Positions 41,031 through 49,459 of a stretch of 64,000 nucleotides of DNA are shown here, piece after piece. This DNA is from DAOTXS01 sp034435055. GTDB lineage: Bacteria > Chloroflexota > Anaerolineae > UBA4142. The stretch is from assembly GCA_034435055.1 (NCBI GenBank), contig DAOTXS010000043.1, forward strand, positions 62,001 through 126,000, read 5' to 3'. The position numbers and the translations under genes were made by a program. How positions within the stretch are numbered: the stretch's first letter is position 1; each line of letters starts with the position of its first letter. Under the pieces are notes generated by a model, which saw nothing but the letters and a program-made list of their open reading frames with translations, ran no database searches and was not told the origin of the DNA.

Positions 41031-41879
41031 TTATGGGTTGGAAATTGGCGGAGGTACGTCTGATTTGGTTTCGGGTGATTTTTGTGTGACGCGGAGCCAG
41101 CGCGCGCGATGAAAACGACTGATCACCTGATCGAGGGATTTGCTGTAGCGCGGACTGCGGCGAATGCCGGCGCGATCGAGAATAAATTCCCCCAACGCCC
41201 CCAGCGTCGCAAAGCCGTAAATTACACTCCGGCGAAAGTTGACCGAGGATGCCTCTTTGAAATAACGCGTGGGGACCGCAATCTCCGCGATTTTAAAACC
41301 GAACGCAGCGGCTTGCACGATGATCTGGGTGTCGAACACAAAATCATCCGAGTTGAGGACGAACGGTACCGTCTCCAAAAATCGCCGGCTGTACGCGCGA
41401 AAGCCGGTGTGACATTCGGAAAGATTCTGCCGCAGGACGAGATTTTCCAGCGTGGTTAAAAATCGATTGGCGATGAATTTGTACAACGGCATTCCGCCGG
41501 CGAGTGTTTGTTTGTCCAGAAAACGCGAACCGAGAACCAAATCGGCTTGCCCTTGCACAATCGGCGCGATGAGTTCCGGAATGAGCCGGGAATCGTACTG
41601 ATAATCCGGATGCAGCATCACAAAAATTTCTGCGTCCGTTTCCAACCCGTGCACGTAACACGTTTTTTGATTGCCCCCGTACCCGCGATTCTGAATATGC
41701 ACGACCACGTCTAATCCCAGTCGTTGCGCAATCTCCACTGTATCGTCGTGACTCAAATCATCGACAACCAAAATTTTACTGACGATGTTTTTGGGAATAT
41801 CGGTGTACGTTTTTTCGATGGTCTTGGCGGCGTTGTACGCCGGCATCACGACCATCACTTTGGGCTGGACTGTAATCAA
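41031..41879 (-). CDS. Family 2 glycosyltransferase (dolichyl/polyprenyl-phosphate type)
   Basis: The protein has about 282 residues. The GT-A pattern is VVMPAYNAAKTI, LVVDDLSHDDTVEIA, RGYGGNQKTCY, and HPDYQYD, with LGSRFLDKQTLAGG near the catalytic region. It resembles polyprenyl-phosphate sugar transferases, which would supply lipid-linked sugar to the GT-C enzymes in this window. The start is a TTG in the available frame; a later codon is possible. Confidence 0.85.
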   Translation of the reverse strand: MITVQPKVMVVMPAYNAAKTIEKTYTDIPKNIVSKILVVDDLSHDDTVEIAQRLGLDVVVHIQNRGYGGNQKTCYVHGLETDAEIFVMLHPDYQYDSRLIPELIAPIVQGQADLVLGSRFLDKQTLAGGMPLYKFIANRFLTTLENLVLRQNLSECHTGFRAYSRRFLETVPFVLNSDDFVFDTQIIVQAAAFGFKIAEIAVPTRYFKEASSVNFRRSVIYGFATLGALGEFILDRAGIRRSPRYSKSLDQVISRFHRARWLRVTQKSPETKSDVPPPISNP

Positions 41880-41911
41880 TCTCCACCTCGCGCGCTGGTC
41901 AATCGAAAGCG

Positions 41912-41920
41912 ATTATACCA
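41912..41920 (-). promoter_or_regulatory. Extended -10 promoter of the GT2 gene
   Basis: Minus strand TGG then TATAAT (41920-41912). The start follows after about 32 bases. Confidence 0.7.
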
Positions 41921-41971
41921 TACTCGTCCGCGAATGAACAAAAGCATCTTTGCTCATTTGCGGATTTCCTT

Positions 41972-41977
41972 TATAAT
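41972..41977 (+). promoter_or_regulatory. -10 element of the large membrane protein gene
   Basis: TATAAT at 41972-41977. It overlaps an upstream in-frame ATG (41976), so translation should begin at a later ATG (41997), leaving a leader of about 13 bases. Confidence 0.6.
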
Positions 41978-41996
41978 GCGCTCGCTGATTCAAAAA

Positions 41997-44261
41997 ATGA
42001 AATTCTATTGGCTCTTGGCAATTCTGCTGCCGATCTTTTTGGTCGTGCAAGCGTTGACGATTCCCATCGAAGAGTACGCGTACGACACCGCCGAGTTTCA
42101 CATCTATCGCGCGGTGGTGTACTCTGCCGCGCGCGCGGACAGCGCGCTTTATCCGCGTTGGGTTCAACCGATCAATGCTGGGTTGGGCGGACCTTTCTTT
42201 TCACTTTACCCGCCGCTCGTTTACGCGCTGATGGATATTTTGAACATCGCCGGCATTTCGCATCCGTTCGCCTGGCGCATTCTCGTCGCGCTTGCGTTCG
42301 TCGCCGCGTCGGTTGGAATGTTCGGACTGGGACTTGGATTGTTCAAACGCGCAGATGTTGCGATTGCCGGCGCGGCGTTCTTTGCGTACAACGGTTTCCT
42401 CCTGCGCGATTTATTCGAACGCGGCGCGCCGTCCGGAATGGCGCTCGCGCTTTTTCCGACGATGCTGTGGTTGTTGCTGCGATTTGTCGAACACCCGAAC
42501 GGCGCGCGATTATTTTGGGCATCGCTCTGTCTCGCCGCGATTATTCTTCTGCACAGTCAGACTTCATTTTTGTTGATACCGCTCGCAGGTTTGATGATCG
42601 TTTTCATTTTTTTGCGTGACGGATTCAAGCGCGCCAGATTTGCGCTCGCGCCGCTTGTTGCCGGCGTGTTGCTGGCGGCATTCTACATGCTCCCGTTTCC
42701 CTTCGAAGTCAAACACGTACAGTTCGATAACGCGTTGACGGTCGATTACACCAATCCCGTGTTGAACCCGTTGCGTTTGGACGACGTGCTTGCGTTGCCG
42801 CGCCATCTCGACATCGGCATCGATAACAATGCAACCGGCGAAGCGCCGGGCGGATTGATTCACGCATTCATTTTGCTCGCGGCTCTGCCGATGCTTTGGA
42901 TTTTGTGGCGACAGAAACGCCGCGCCGAATGCGCATTGATTGCCGGTTTAGCGATTTTAGGGCTGGCGATTATCTGGATGCAATTAGAATCCGCCACACC
43001 GATTTGGTCGGCGTTGCCGGGACTGGGGGTTTTCCTCTTTCGCTGGAAATTACTCGGCATCTTGCCCATCATCACCGCGATCATCGTCGGTTTTGCGCTC
43101 ACCCGCACGCGTCCGATGATTCTTGCCGGCTTGATTGCTGTTTACATCGCGGTGCAATTGGGTTTAGCGTATCCGCAATTGTTTTATCATTACACCCAGT
43201 TTTCATCCGCGCCGACCATCGCCCAGATGCAACAATCGGCAATCGAACACCGCGCGTTTGGACTGTCCTCGTTCGACGAATTTTTGCCGGTCGCGCGCAT
43301 CGCGCCGCTCACGGAAGCCGAATTGCGTCAAGTCGCCGCCTCGCCGATAGAAAATGTGCCGGCGGGCGCGCGTATTCTAACGCAATCTCAACGCACCGGC
43401 TGGCTCGAACTTACCATCGATTCGCCGGCATCGTTCGTTGCGAATTTGCACACCCTCTATTTTCCGGGCTGGGTGGGCTACCTCGATGGTCAGTTGCAAA
43501 ATTTGCAAGTTGCCGATGCGACCGGCTACATCGTGATGAATGTGCCGGCAGGGAAACACACATTAACATTGAAATACGAAGGCACATTGATTCAGCACAT
43601 CGGTGAGGCGATTACGCTGATCACGTTTGCGATTTTGATTTTGCTGGCGATGTTGTGGCGTGGTAAAAATAGCGACACGATTTCAGAAATCGTTGCGCCG
43701 CAGTTGCACTGGAGCATCGTGCCGATGCTCTTGATTGCGGTCATCGTCAAAGCCGCTTGGCTCGATCCGCAAACGACGCTGTTCCGTAATTCGTCGACGT
43801 GTACGAAAATCGACGGTGCGGAAATTCAAACCGATGTCCGGTTCGGCGAGCCGATTCGATTGTGCGGTCTGTCGCTTGATCGTCGCGAAGCGCACCCCGG
43901 CGATTGGATGCGCGTGACGTTGTATTGGCAATTAGAAAAACCGGCGACAACGCCAGCGCACGCGTTCGTGCATTTGTTGGGGGCATCGTTCAACCCGGCA
44001 ACCGGCAATCCGTTATGGGGACAACACGATAAACTGGAACCCGGCGATCATCCGCTCATCGATTGGTCGGTGGGACGATTGTATCGTGATCGCTATGATT
44101 TTCAGATTCCGACGCACACGCCGCCGGGCGAGTATCAATTGGAGATCGGTTGGTGGCAGTCGAATGGAAAACGATTGGCGCCGCGCATCGTCCGCCCGCT
44201 CGATGCATTGTCCGTGTCGTCGCTGGATGCGTTGTTGTATTCGCAAATTACAATTCGATAG
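41997..44261 (+). CDS. Large polytopic membrane protein, GT-C/PTPS-related type, with beta C-terminal module
   Basis: The protein has about 754 residues. It begins with a hydrophobic segment and has about ten more. The N-terminal part has YDTAEFHIYRAVVYSAA and LGGPFFSLYPPLVYAL, as in the '6-pyruvoyl-tetrahydropterin synthase-related' membrane proteins, which are often found with glycosyltransferases. The C-terminal 150 residues form a beta module with LCGLSLDRREAHPGDW and VTLYWQLEKP, similar to the tails of the other glycosyltransferases here. The start is set by the promoter at 41972. Confidence 0.75.
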   Translation: MKFYWLLAILLPIFLVVQALTIPIEEYAYDTAEFHIYRAVVYSAARADSALYPRWVQPINAGLGGPFFSLYPPLVYALMDILNIAGISHPFAWRILVALAFVAASVGMFGLGLGLFKRADVAIAGAAFFAYNGFLLRDLFERGAPSGMALALFPTMLWLLLRFVEHPNGARLFWASLCLAAIILLHSQTSFLLIPLAGLMIVFIFLRDGFKRARFALAPLVAGVLLAAFYMLPFPFEVKHVQFDNALTVDYTNPVLNPLRLDDVLALPRHLDIGIDNNATGEAPGGLIHAFILLAALPMLWILWRQKRRAECALIAGLAILGLAIIWMQLESATPIWSALPGLGVFLFRWKLLGILPIITAIIVGFALTRTRPMILAGLIAVYIAVQLGLAYPQLFYHYTQFSSAPTIAQMQQSAIEHRAFGLSSFDEFLPVARIAPLTEAELRQVAASPIENVPAGARILTQSQRTGWLELTIDSPASFVANLHTLYFPGWVGYLDGQLQNLQVADATGYIVMNVPAGKHTLTLKYEGTLIQHIGEAITLITFAILILLAMLWRGKNSDTISEIVAPQLHWSIVPMLLIAVIVKAAWLDPQTTLFRNSSTCTKIDGAEIQTDVRFGEPIRLCGLSLDRREAHPGDWMRVTLYWQLEKPATTPAHAFVHLLGASFNPATGNPLWGQHDKLEPGDHPLIDWSVGRLYRDRYDFQIPTHTPPGEYQLEIGWWQSNGKRLAPRIVRPLDALSVSSLDALLYSQITIR

Positions 44262-44279
44262 TTTGAAATGGAGACGTGA

Positions 44280-45032
44280 ATGATTCGGGGTGTGATTTTT
44301 GATTTGGGGTGGACGTTGATGACCTACAACGGCGATTGGAAACAGGTCAGTGAGATGGCGTACAAAAATACCGCCGACTTTCTAAACGCGAATGGTTTCC
44401 GCGTGGGTGAAGATTTTCCGGCGCAATTTCACGCGGCGCGCGAACGCGGTTGGAAAATGGCGGATGAAACCGGCGTGGAACAAACAGTGGAAGACGCGTT
44501 GCGCGAGATTCTTGGTAAGCTCGGTTATGTGGCGCTCGATGGAATTGTGCCGCGCGCGGTGGAAATATTTTTCGCGGAGCACGAAAAGCGTTGGTTGCCG
44601 TACGACGACGCGTTGGCAACGTTGCAAGAACTCGCGCGGCGCGGTTTGAAAATCGGTTTGATTTCCAACGCCGATGATATTGGTTTGGTGCATCGCCAAG
44701 TCAAACGGTTTGGCTTTGCGACGTACCTGTCGCCGGTGTGGAGCAGTGCGGAAGCACCGCGCTGGCGCAAACCCGACCCGCGCATCTTTCACCGCGTTTC
44801 GGAGGCGTGGCAGATCGCGCCGCGTGACATCGTGATGGTCGGCGACGCGCCAGCGTACGATGTGCTGGGCGGGCATCGCGCCGGCATGCGCGCGATTTTG
44901 ATCGACCGCAACGAAGGCGGTTGGTGGCAGAAAATTCCGGACGCGCTTGCGAATGATCCAGACATTCGCGCGGACGCGGTAGTAAAATCGTTGGCAGAAA
45001 TTCCGAGTGTGTTGGAGCGATGGGCAGACTGA
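44280..45032 (+). CDS. HAD-superfamily hydrolase
   Basis: The protein has 250 residues. Motif I is FDLGWTL, where the nucleophile Asp is present but the second Asp of the usual DxDxT is Gly, as in some HAD members that use other acid groups. Motif II/III features are LISNADDIG, SSAEAPRWRKPDPRIFHRVSE, and MVGDAPAYDVLGGHRAGMRAILIDR. The substrate is unknown. A GGAG precedes the ATG; the gene ends at a strong hairpin. Confidence 0.85.
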   Translation: MIRGVIFDLGWTLMTYNGDWKQVSEMAYKNTADFLNANGFRVGEDFPAQFHAARERGWKMADETGVEQTVEDALREILGKLGYVALDGIVPRAVEIFFAEHEKRWLPYDDALATLQELARRGLKIGLISNADDIGLVHRQVKRFGFATYLSPVWSSAEAPRWRKPDPRIFHRVSEAWQIAPRDIVMVGDAPAYDVLGGHRAGMRAILIDRNEGGWWQKIPDALANDPDIRADAVVKSLAEIPSVLERWAD

Positions 45033-45036
45033 AAAG

Positions 45037-45070
45037 CAAATCCGTTTTCTCATACGAGAAAACGGATTTG
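45037..45070. terminator. Intrinsic-type hairpin between convergent genes
   Basis: A perfect 15-bp stem (45037-45051 with 45056-45070) with a 4-base loop lies between the HAD gene and the VanW gene. It probably ends both. Confidence 0.85.
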
Positions 45071-45088
45071 TTGTTTGTAACGATATTT

Positions 45089-46966
45089 CTATCTCACCAC
45101 TTTGGTTCCGACTAAATAGCGCGCGACCCAGGGTTCGTAACGGCTAAAGAATTTCTCACGCTTGACTACTTGACCGTTCACCAAAATTTTCCGCCACACG
45201 GTTACGTCCGCGCCATCGTGCGCGAAATCGATTTGCTTGGTCACCCCTTTTTTCAAGGTCGGGTCGTCGGTGTAAATTGGGGGACCGCTCTTGATGATAT
45301 TCTCCATGATCGGCTCTTCCATCTCGACCGTGCGATTCGGTTTGGTGCCGTAGAAATCGAACGTGAGCGTGGTGTTTCGCAAATCGAGTTTGGGTTGGAT
45401 GAGCAAGTACGCTTCGGTGTCGTTGCGGAATTTCAGATCGACACTCGGCGAAAAAATCGTTGCGTCGATGCCCACCGGCGGCTCGTAATAACTTACGCGG
45501 TACGCGTGCGCCCAGCGCTCGACAATCGGAAAGCCGCCGAAGAACGCCGCGCGAAAAACGGTCGATGAAACCTGGCACACGCCGCCGCCGGGTCCCAGCA
45601 CGGTGCGATCCGCAAAAATAATGTACGCGTCGTCAAAGCCGTTTGCTTCTACCACGTCGCCCAGAAATTGATTGAACGAAAATACCGCGCCCGGCGGCAC
45701 GACGATTCCCTCGAACTGCGCGGTTGCCGTGCGAATATTTTGAATGCGTCCCGCGCTCGATCCTTTGAAATTGCTGACGCCTTGCGCAACCAATTCCTTG
45801 ATCCCAAATTTCGCCGCGTCTTCCATCGCGATTGCCGGCTTGGTGACATTCACCGGCAAACTGATCGTGCGCCAACCCGGCGCATCCGAGGGACTTGCCA
45901 TTCCCGGCGGGCGCGCCACGCTCGCGACCAATTGTTGTTCGATCTGTTTCGCCGCCGCTTCCGGGTCGAGTGTTTGCGCGGCTTGACTTGTGCGCGTCAA
46001 GGTGAGCGTGCCGGTGTTGACGTCGAAGCGAAAGCGCGCGTCGCGCGCCGGCTGATTGATTTCGCGCGCTATTGTTTTGATTTGCGCGACCAACGGCGCG
46101 CGATCCAGCGATGCAACGACGCGTATTTTGCCATCAGCGTCCTGTTGCAATTTGATGTCGATCATCGATGCGAGTGTGGCTTGATCGATTGCCCACGTGC
46201 GTCCGCTAAATGTGAGAAGCAACGGCGCGGACAGAATTGCTTCGGCTTGCGTTTGCGCGGCGTTCACATCGGTGATGAGCGGTTTCGTTTCGCGGAACGC
46301 TAGGACGATGTCGCCGCGTTCATTTTGTAAAACGCGCTGACGAATGCGTTCGAGCATTTCTTCACCGTTCAACACGCGCCCGTTCTGCGCCGGCGTCGCG
46401 ATCACGCGCACGCCTTGAATACGGAGCGACGCATCGCGCGCCGGTTGTTCTACTTGCGGCGCGAGCCAACCCAGGTACGCTTGCGCGGTGTGAACATCGA
46501 ATTGTGCGTCGATGCCCAGATCGCAACCGAACCACAAACATTGTAATTGATCGGCGATACTTTCAAGCGGATTTTGGCGATGACCGAGCACAAGTGCTTG
46601 ATCGGCAATCGGCTCGAAATTCGTGCGCAGTCCCAGTTCCCAGGGGTACGCGCGCCACGAGCGATTGCCGTCGCGCACGATGATTGGCTCGCCGCCAAAG
46701 CGCGCGAGAATCGCGTCCGGCTCGCCGAAACGATTTTGCAGAAACTGTTTCGCTTCCGCGTGCGTCAGCCCTTGCATCGATTGTCCTTGCACGCTCACGC
46801 CCAAAATGACGCGGTCGCGGTAGACAAATTGATAGCCGACGAAAAGCGAACTGGCAATGCAGGCAAGTGCGGCGATAACGTAGAAGATGAGGAAGAGGCG
46901 AGGCAGTCCGCGTTGTCTGCGCCGACGCGTTGGAGTTGTCGTAGCAGGAGTTTGCGGGTCGTTCAT
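45089..46966 (-). CDS. VanW-type protein with peptidoglycan-binding repeats
   Basis: The protein has 625 residues. One membrane segment (about 24-48) is followed by repeats like PG_binding_4/YoaR (about 60-330), then the VanW domain (AGRIQNIRTATAQFEGIVVPP, FSFNQFLGDV, and GPGGGVCQVSSTVFRAAFFG), then a G5-like C-terminal part. VanW proteins are found in glycopeptide resistance clusters and spore or wall assembly, but their reaction is unknown. It probably acts outside the membrane on the wall. Confidence 0.85.
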   Translation of the reverse strand: MNDPQTPATTTPTRRRRQRGLPRLFLIFYVIAALACIASSLFVGYQFVYRDRVILGVSVQGQSMQGLTHAEAKQFLQNRFGEPDAILARFGGEPIIVRDGNRSWRAYPWELGLRTNFEPIADQALVLGHRQNPLESIADQLQCLWFGCDLGIDAQFDVHTAQAYLGWLAPQVEQPARDASLRIQGVRVIATPAQNGRVLNGEEMLERIRQRVLQNERGDIVLAFRETKPLITDVNAAQTQAEAILSAPLLLTFSGRTWAIDQATLASMIDIKLQQDADGKIRVVASLDRAPLVAQIKTIAREINQPARDARFRFDVNTGTLTLTRTSQAAQTLDPEAAAKQIEQQLVASVARPPGMASPSDAPGWRTISLPVNVTKPAIAMEDAAKFGIKELVAQGVSNFKGSSAGRIQNIRTATAQFEGIVVPPGAVFSFNQFLGDVVEANGFDDAYIIFADRTVLGPGGGVCQVSSTVFRAAFFGGFPIVERWAHAYRVSYYEPPVGIDATIFSPSVDLKFRNDTEAYLLIQPKLDLRNTTLTFDFYGTKPNRTVEMEEPIMENIIKSGPPIYTDDPTLKKGVTKQIDFAHDGADVTVWRKILVNGQVVKREKFFSRYEPWVARYLVGTKVVR

Positions 46967-46975
46967 CGTGCAGAT

Positions 46976-47004
46976 ATTTTACGCAGTACGTGAAAATTCG
47001 TCAA
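46976..47004 (-). promoter_or_regulatory. Promoter of the VanW gene, leaderless
   Basis: Minus strand: TTGACG (47004-46999), 17-base spacer, TAAAAT (46981-46976). The ATG at 46966 lies about nine bases further, so almost no leader is expected. No ribosome site is seen. Confidence 0.75.
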
Positions 47005-47024
47005 ACGAAAATGCGGCACAAGAT

Positions 47025-47045
47025 GGGCAACTACAAGCGTTGCCC
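47025..47045 (-). repeat. GTAGGGGCAACGCTTGTAGTTGCCC hairpin at the transporter stop
   Basis: A 7-bp stem GGGCAAC (47025-47031) with GTTGCCC (47039-47045) lies right after the stop of the KimA-like gene. The wording resembles a dispersed repeat known from several genomes (recalled only). It may mark the message end. Confidence 0.6.
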
Positions 47046-49175
47046 CTACTTTTCCAAGAGGTACGGCACCAAGACGACTGCGACGTTGGGATGCTTTTCA
47101 AACTCTTTGCGCAAACGTTCGGCGGAACGATTATGCAAAAAGCCGTCCCACCAATGTGCGGTGATAAATTCGGGAAGAACGATTGTCACAAAAGCGTTGG
47201 GATGCTGACTGTGGACCGCATCGACGTACGCCAGCATCGGACGCACGAACGCGCGCAACGGCGATTCGACCACAACGACTTTCATATCCGGCGCGTACTT
47301 TTGCGCGCGCGCTTTAAAATGTTCGGTGTCTTGCGCGTCTGTCGAAATGTGCAAGAGTACGGCATCCCGCGAGATCGTGCGCGCAAAAGCGACGGCGCGC
47401 AACGAGGCGTAATTCAAATCATCGACCGGCAGTACAACCAAATGCTCGATTTTGGTCGGGAATGGTTGTCCTTCGACAATGCGGAGTTGTTGGCGCACGT
47501 GCGAATAATGGCGATGGATGTAAAGAAAGACGGAGACAAAGATCGGAATAAGTAGAATGACCATCCATGCGCCCAAGGCAAACTTGGTTAATGCTACAAT
47601 GATGAGTGTGATGATGGACAAGGTTGCGCCCAGCGCATTGATGGCGGCACTCTTTTTCCAATGCTCGCCCCGCAGACGCCACCAGCGCACCACCATCCCC
47701 GAGTTCGATAGACTGAACGCCAGAAAGACGCCCACCGCATACAAATGAATCAAACTTTCCACATTGCCGCCAAATACGACCACGAGGAGTGAGGCAATGC
47801 TTCCTAAAGCAACGATACCTACGGAGAATGCCAGCCGGTCGCCGCGAAACAAGAATTGATGCGGCATATAGTTGTCGCGAGCCAGGAACGACGCCAAGCG
47901 TGGAAAATCGGCAAAAGCCGTGTTGGCGGCAATCACCAAAATCCCCGTTGTCGCGATTTGGAAAATATAGTACAGCAACGTCGTACCGAATACCGCCACT
48001 GCCACTTGCGAAATGATGGTTTCTTCACTCGGTACTAGACCCATCTGGGTTGCCAAATACGACAAGCCCAAATAAAACGAACCGAGCAAGATTGCCATCA
48101 CGGTTAACGTCGTGGCCGCATTCTTGGATTCCGGCGGCTGAAATGCCGGGACGCCATCGGCAATAGCTTCGGTACCGCTCATCGCCACGGCGCCCGCGGA
48201 GAAGGCGCGCAACACCAGCCACACGGTCAACGGTTCGGTCGCTGGGAGAAACGGTGGCGGTGAAGCGGGCGCTAGCGTGCCGGTGAAGGCTTTGAACAAT
48301 CCCAGCAATAACATACTGCTCAGGCTGATGATGAACAGATAGGTTGGAATCGCAAAAATCGTACCCGATTCCCGGATGCCGCGCAGATTGCCCAAGGTAA
48401 TCAAGCCAATAAAGAACAAACTAAGAATCACATTCAAATTCAAAAATGGGGGGAGCGATGCTTCAAAAGCGGTAATCTGTTCCGCGTAACCTGATACAAG
48501 AAGCGCGGATGTCACGGCGGCAGAGCCGGCCGCAATCGAGACGGCGACCGTGAGAATGTAATCAATGAGCAACGCCGCCGCCGCCACCAAACCCGGCAAC
48601 TGTCCCAGGTTCTCGCGCGCCACACGATAGGACCCACCACCTTGCGGATATGCCTGGATCGTTTGCCGATACGAGAACGCAATGATGAACAACATCACGG
48701 CGATGGCCAGCGAGAGATAGAAGGTAATGCCCAGCGCGGCATTGCCGGCAACCATCAAGATCGCCAACGACGCTTCCGTCGCGTACGCGCTCGATGAGAT
48801 GGCATCCGAGCCGAATACCGCCAGCGCTTGAGCTTTGGTCAGGCGTTGATGAATCTCTTCGGCGGTTTCCAACGGACGCCCGACCAGAATCTTCTTAACC
48901 GCACGATAGCCACGTTCCCACAGCGTGGTGGGCTTGTCCGATTCCGGCGTCGCGACGAAATGGCCGGGCCCCACCCGACGAAACAGGCGTTTGTGCGGCT
49001 GGCTCATTCGGACGTACACATCACCCGGGCGCATGCCGCGTTTGACCTCACTGACCTGCAAATCTGGGTTGATGGGTTTGGATATTTTGTTCGACGCGTG
49101 TGAACTGTCAGAGAGCGTAGGTGCTTCGTTGGCTTCCGGAACGCCCAGCTCAGAAAATTGTTTTTCGTCTTCCAT
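47046..49175 (-). CDS. APC-superfamily transporter with C-terminal USP-like domain (KimA-like)
   Basis: The protein has 709 residues. It has about twelve membrane segments of the APC/KUP type, with VFGSDAISSSAYATEASLA, FSYRQTIQAYPQGGGSYRVA and FSAGAVAMSGTEAIADGVPAF, and a cytoplasmic C-terminal domain (about 560-709: LVVLPVDDLNYASLRAVAFA). This layout is that of KimA potassium transporters, which bind c-di-AMP through the C-terminal domain in Bacillus. Amino acid transport is the alternative. The 115-bp element lies 15 bases upstream. Confidence 0.82.
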   Translation of the reverse strand: MEDEKQFSELGVPEANEAPTLSDSSHASNKISKPINPDLQVSEVKRGMRPGDVYVRMSQPHKRLFRRVGPGHFVATPESDKPTTLWERGYRAVKKILVGRPLETAEEIHQRLTKAQALAVFGSDAISSSAYATEASLAILMVAGNAALGITFYLSLAIAVMLFIIAFSYRQTIQAYPQGGGSYRVARENLGQLPGLVAAAALLIDYILTVAVSIAAGSAAVTSALLVSGYAEQITAFEASLPPFLNLNVILSLFFIGLITLGNLRGIRESGTIFAIPTYLFIISLSSMLLLGLFKAFTGTLAPASPPPFLPATEPLTVWLVLRAFSAGAVAMSGTEAIADGVPAFQPPESKNAATTLTVMAILLGSFYLGLSYLATQMGLVPSEETIISQVAVAVFGTTLLYYIFQIATTGILVIAANTAFADFPRLASFLARDNYMPHQFLFRGDRLAFSVGIVALGSIASLLVVVFGGNVESLIHLYAVGVFLAFSLSNSGMVVRWWRLRGEHWKKSAAINALGATLSIITLIIVALTKFALGAWMVILLIPIFVSVFLYIHRHYSHVRQQLRIVEGQPFPTKIEHLVVLPVDDLNYASLRAVAFARTISRDAVLLHISTDAQDTEHFKARAQKYAPDMKVVVVESPLRAFVRPMLAYVDAVHSQHPNAFVTIVLPEFITAHWWDGFLHNRSAERLRKEFEKHPNVAVVLVPYLLEK

Positions 49176-49190
49176 AAAGCTAGTTACTCA

Positions 49191-49305
49191 CTCACCTTAC
49201 GCAAACCGAATTGTTTTACCGCAAAGCACGCGGAGACCGCTGAGATTTTTCAGGATTTTTCTCTGCGAACTTTGCGTTCTCAGCGGTGAAATTGCGTAAC
49301 GTCAG
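49191..49305 (+). mobile_element. 115-bp MITE-like element, copy 2
   Basis: It is 115 bp and differs from the copy at 19901 at three positions only. It has the same terminal inverted repeats and is flanked by the 7-base direct repeat TTACTCA (49184-49190 and 49306-49312). It lies between the transporter promoter (49411-49439) and its start, so it is part of the mRNA leader. Confidence 0.88.
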
Positions 49306-49321
49306 TTACTCAAAGAACTCG

Positions 49322-49375
49322 GCGCACAAAAAATACCCTCGGCTGAGAACGAGTCTCGCCGGGGCAAAAATGCGC
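49322..49375 (-). promoter_or_regulatory. Structured leader of the KimA-like gene
   Basis: On the minus strand a stem GCGCA...TGCGC encloses T-rich internal loops and an inner stem CCCCGGCGAGA...TCTCAGCCGAGGG. It lies between the promoter and the inserted element. It could be a cis-acting RNA, but it does not match a riboswitch that I recognise. Confidence 0.45.
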
Positions 49376-49410
49376 TGAGCTGTCTTGAAGATTCATTTTC
49401 GATGGGCAAG

Positions 49411-49439
49411 ATTGTAATTCCGATGGATTGTCTTGTCAA
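49411..49439 (-). promoter_or_regulatory. Consensus promoter of the KimA-like gene
   Basis: Minus strand: TTGACA (49439-49434), 17-base spacer, TACAAT (49416-49411). The start codon is about 230 bases downstream, so the leader is long. Confidence 0.8.
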
Positions 49440-49459
49440 CTGGACATCGAAAGAAATTC

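Noticed and set aside
49322..49375. c-di-AMP (ydaO) riboswitch upstream of the KimA-like gene
   Set aside because: The conserved ydaO segments were not found; only a general stem structure can be supported.
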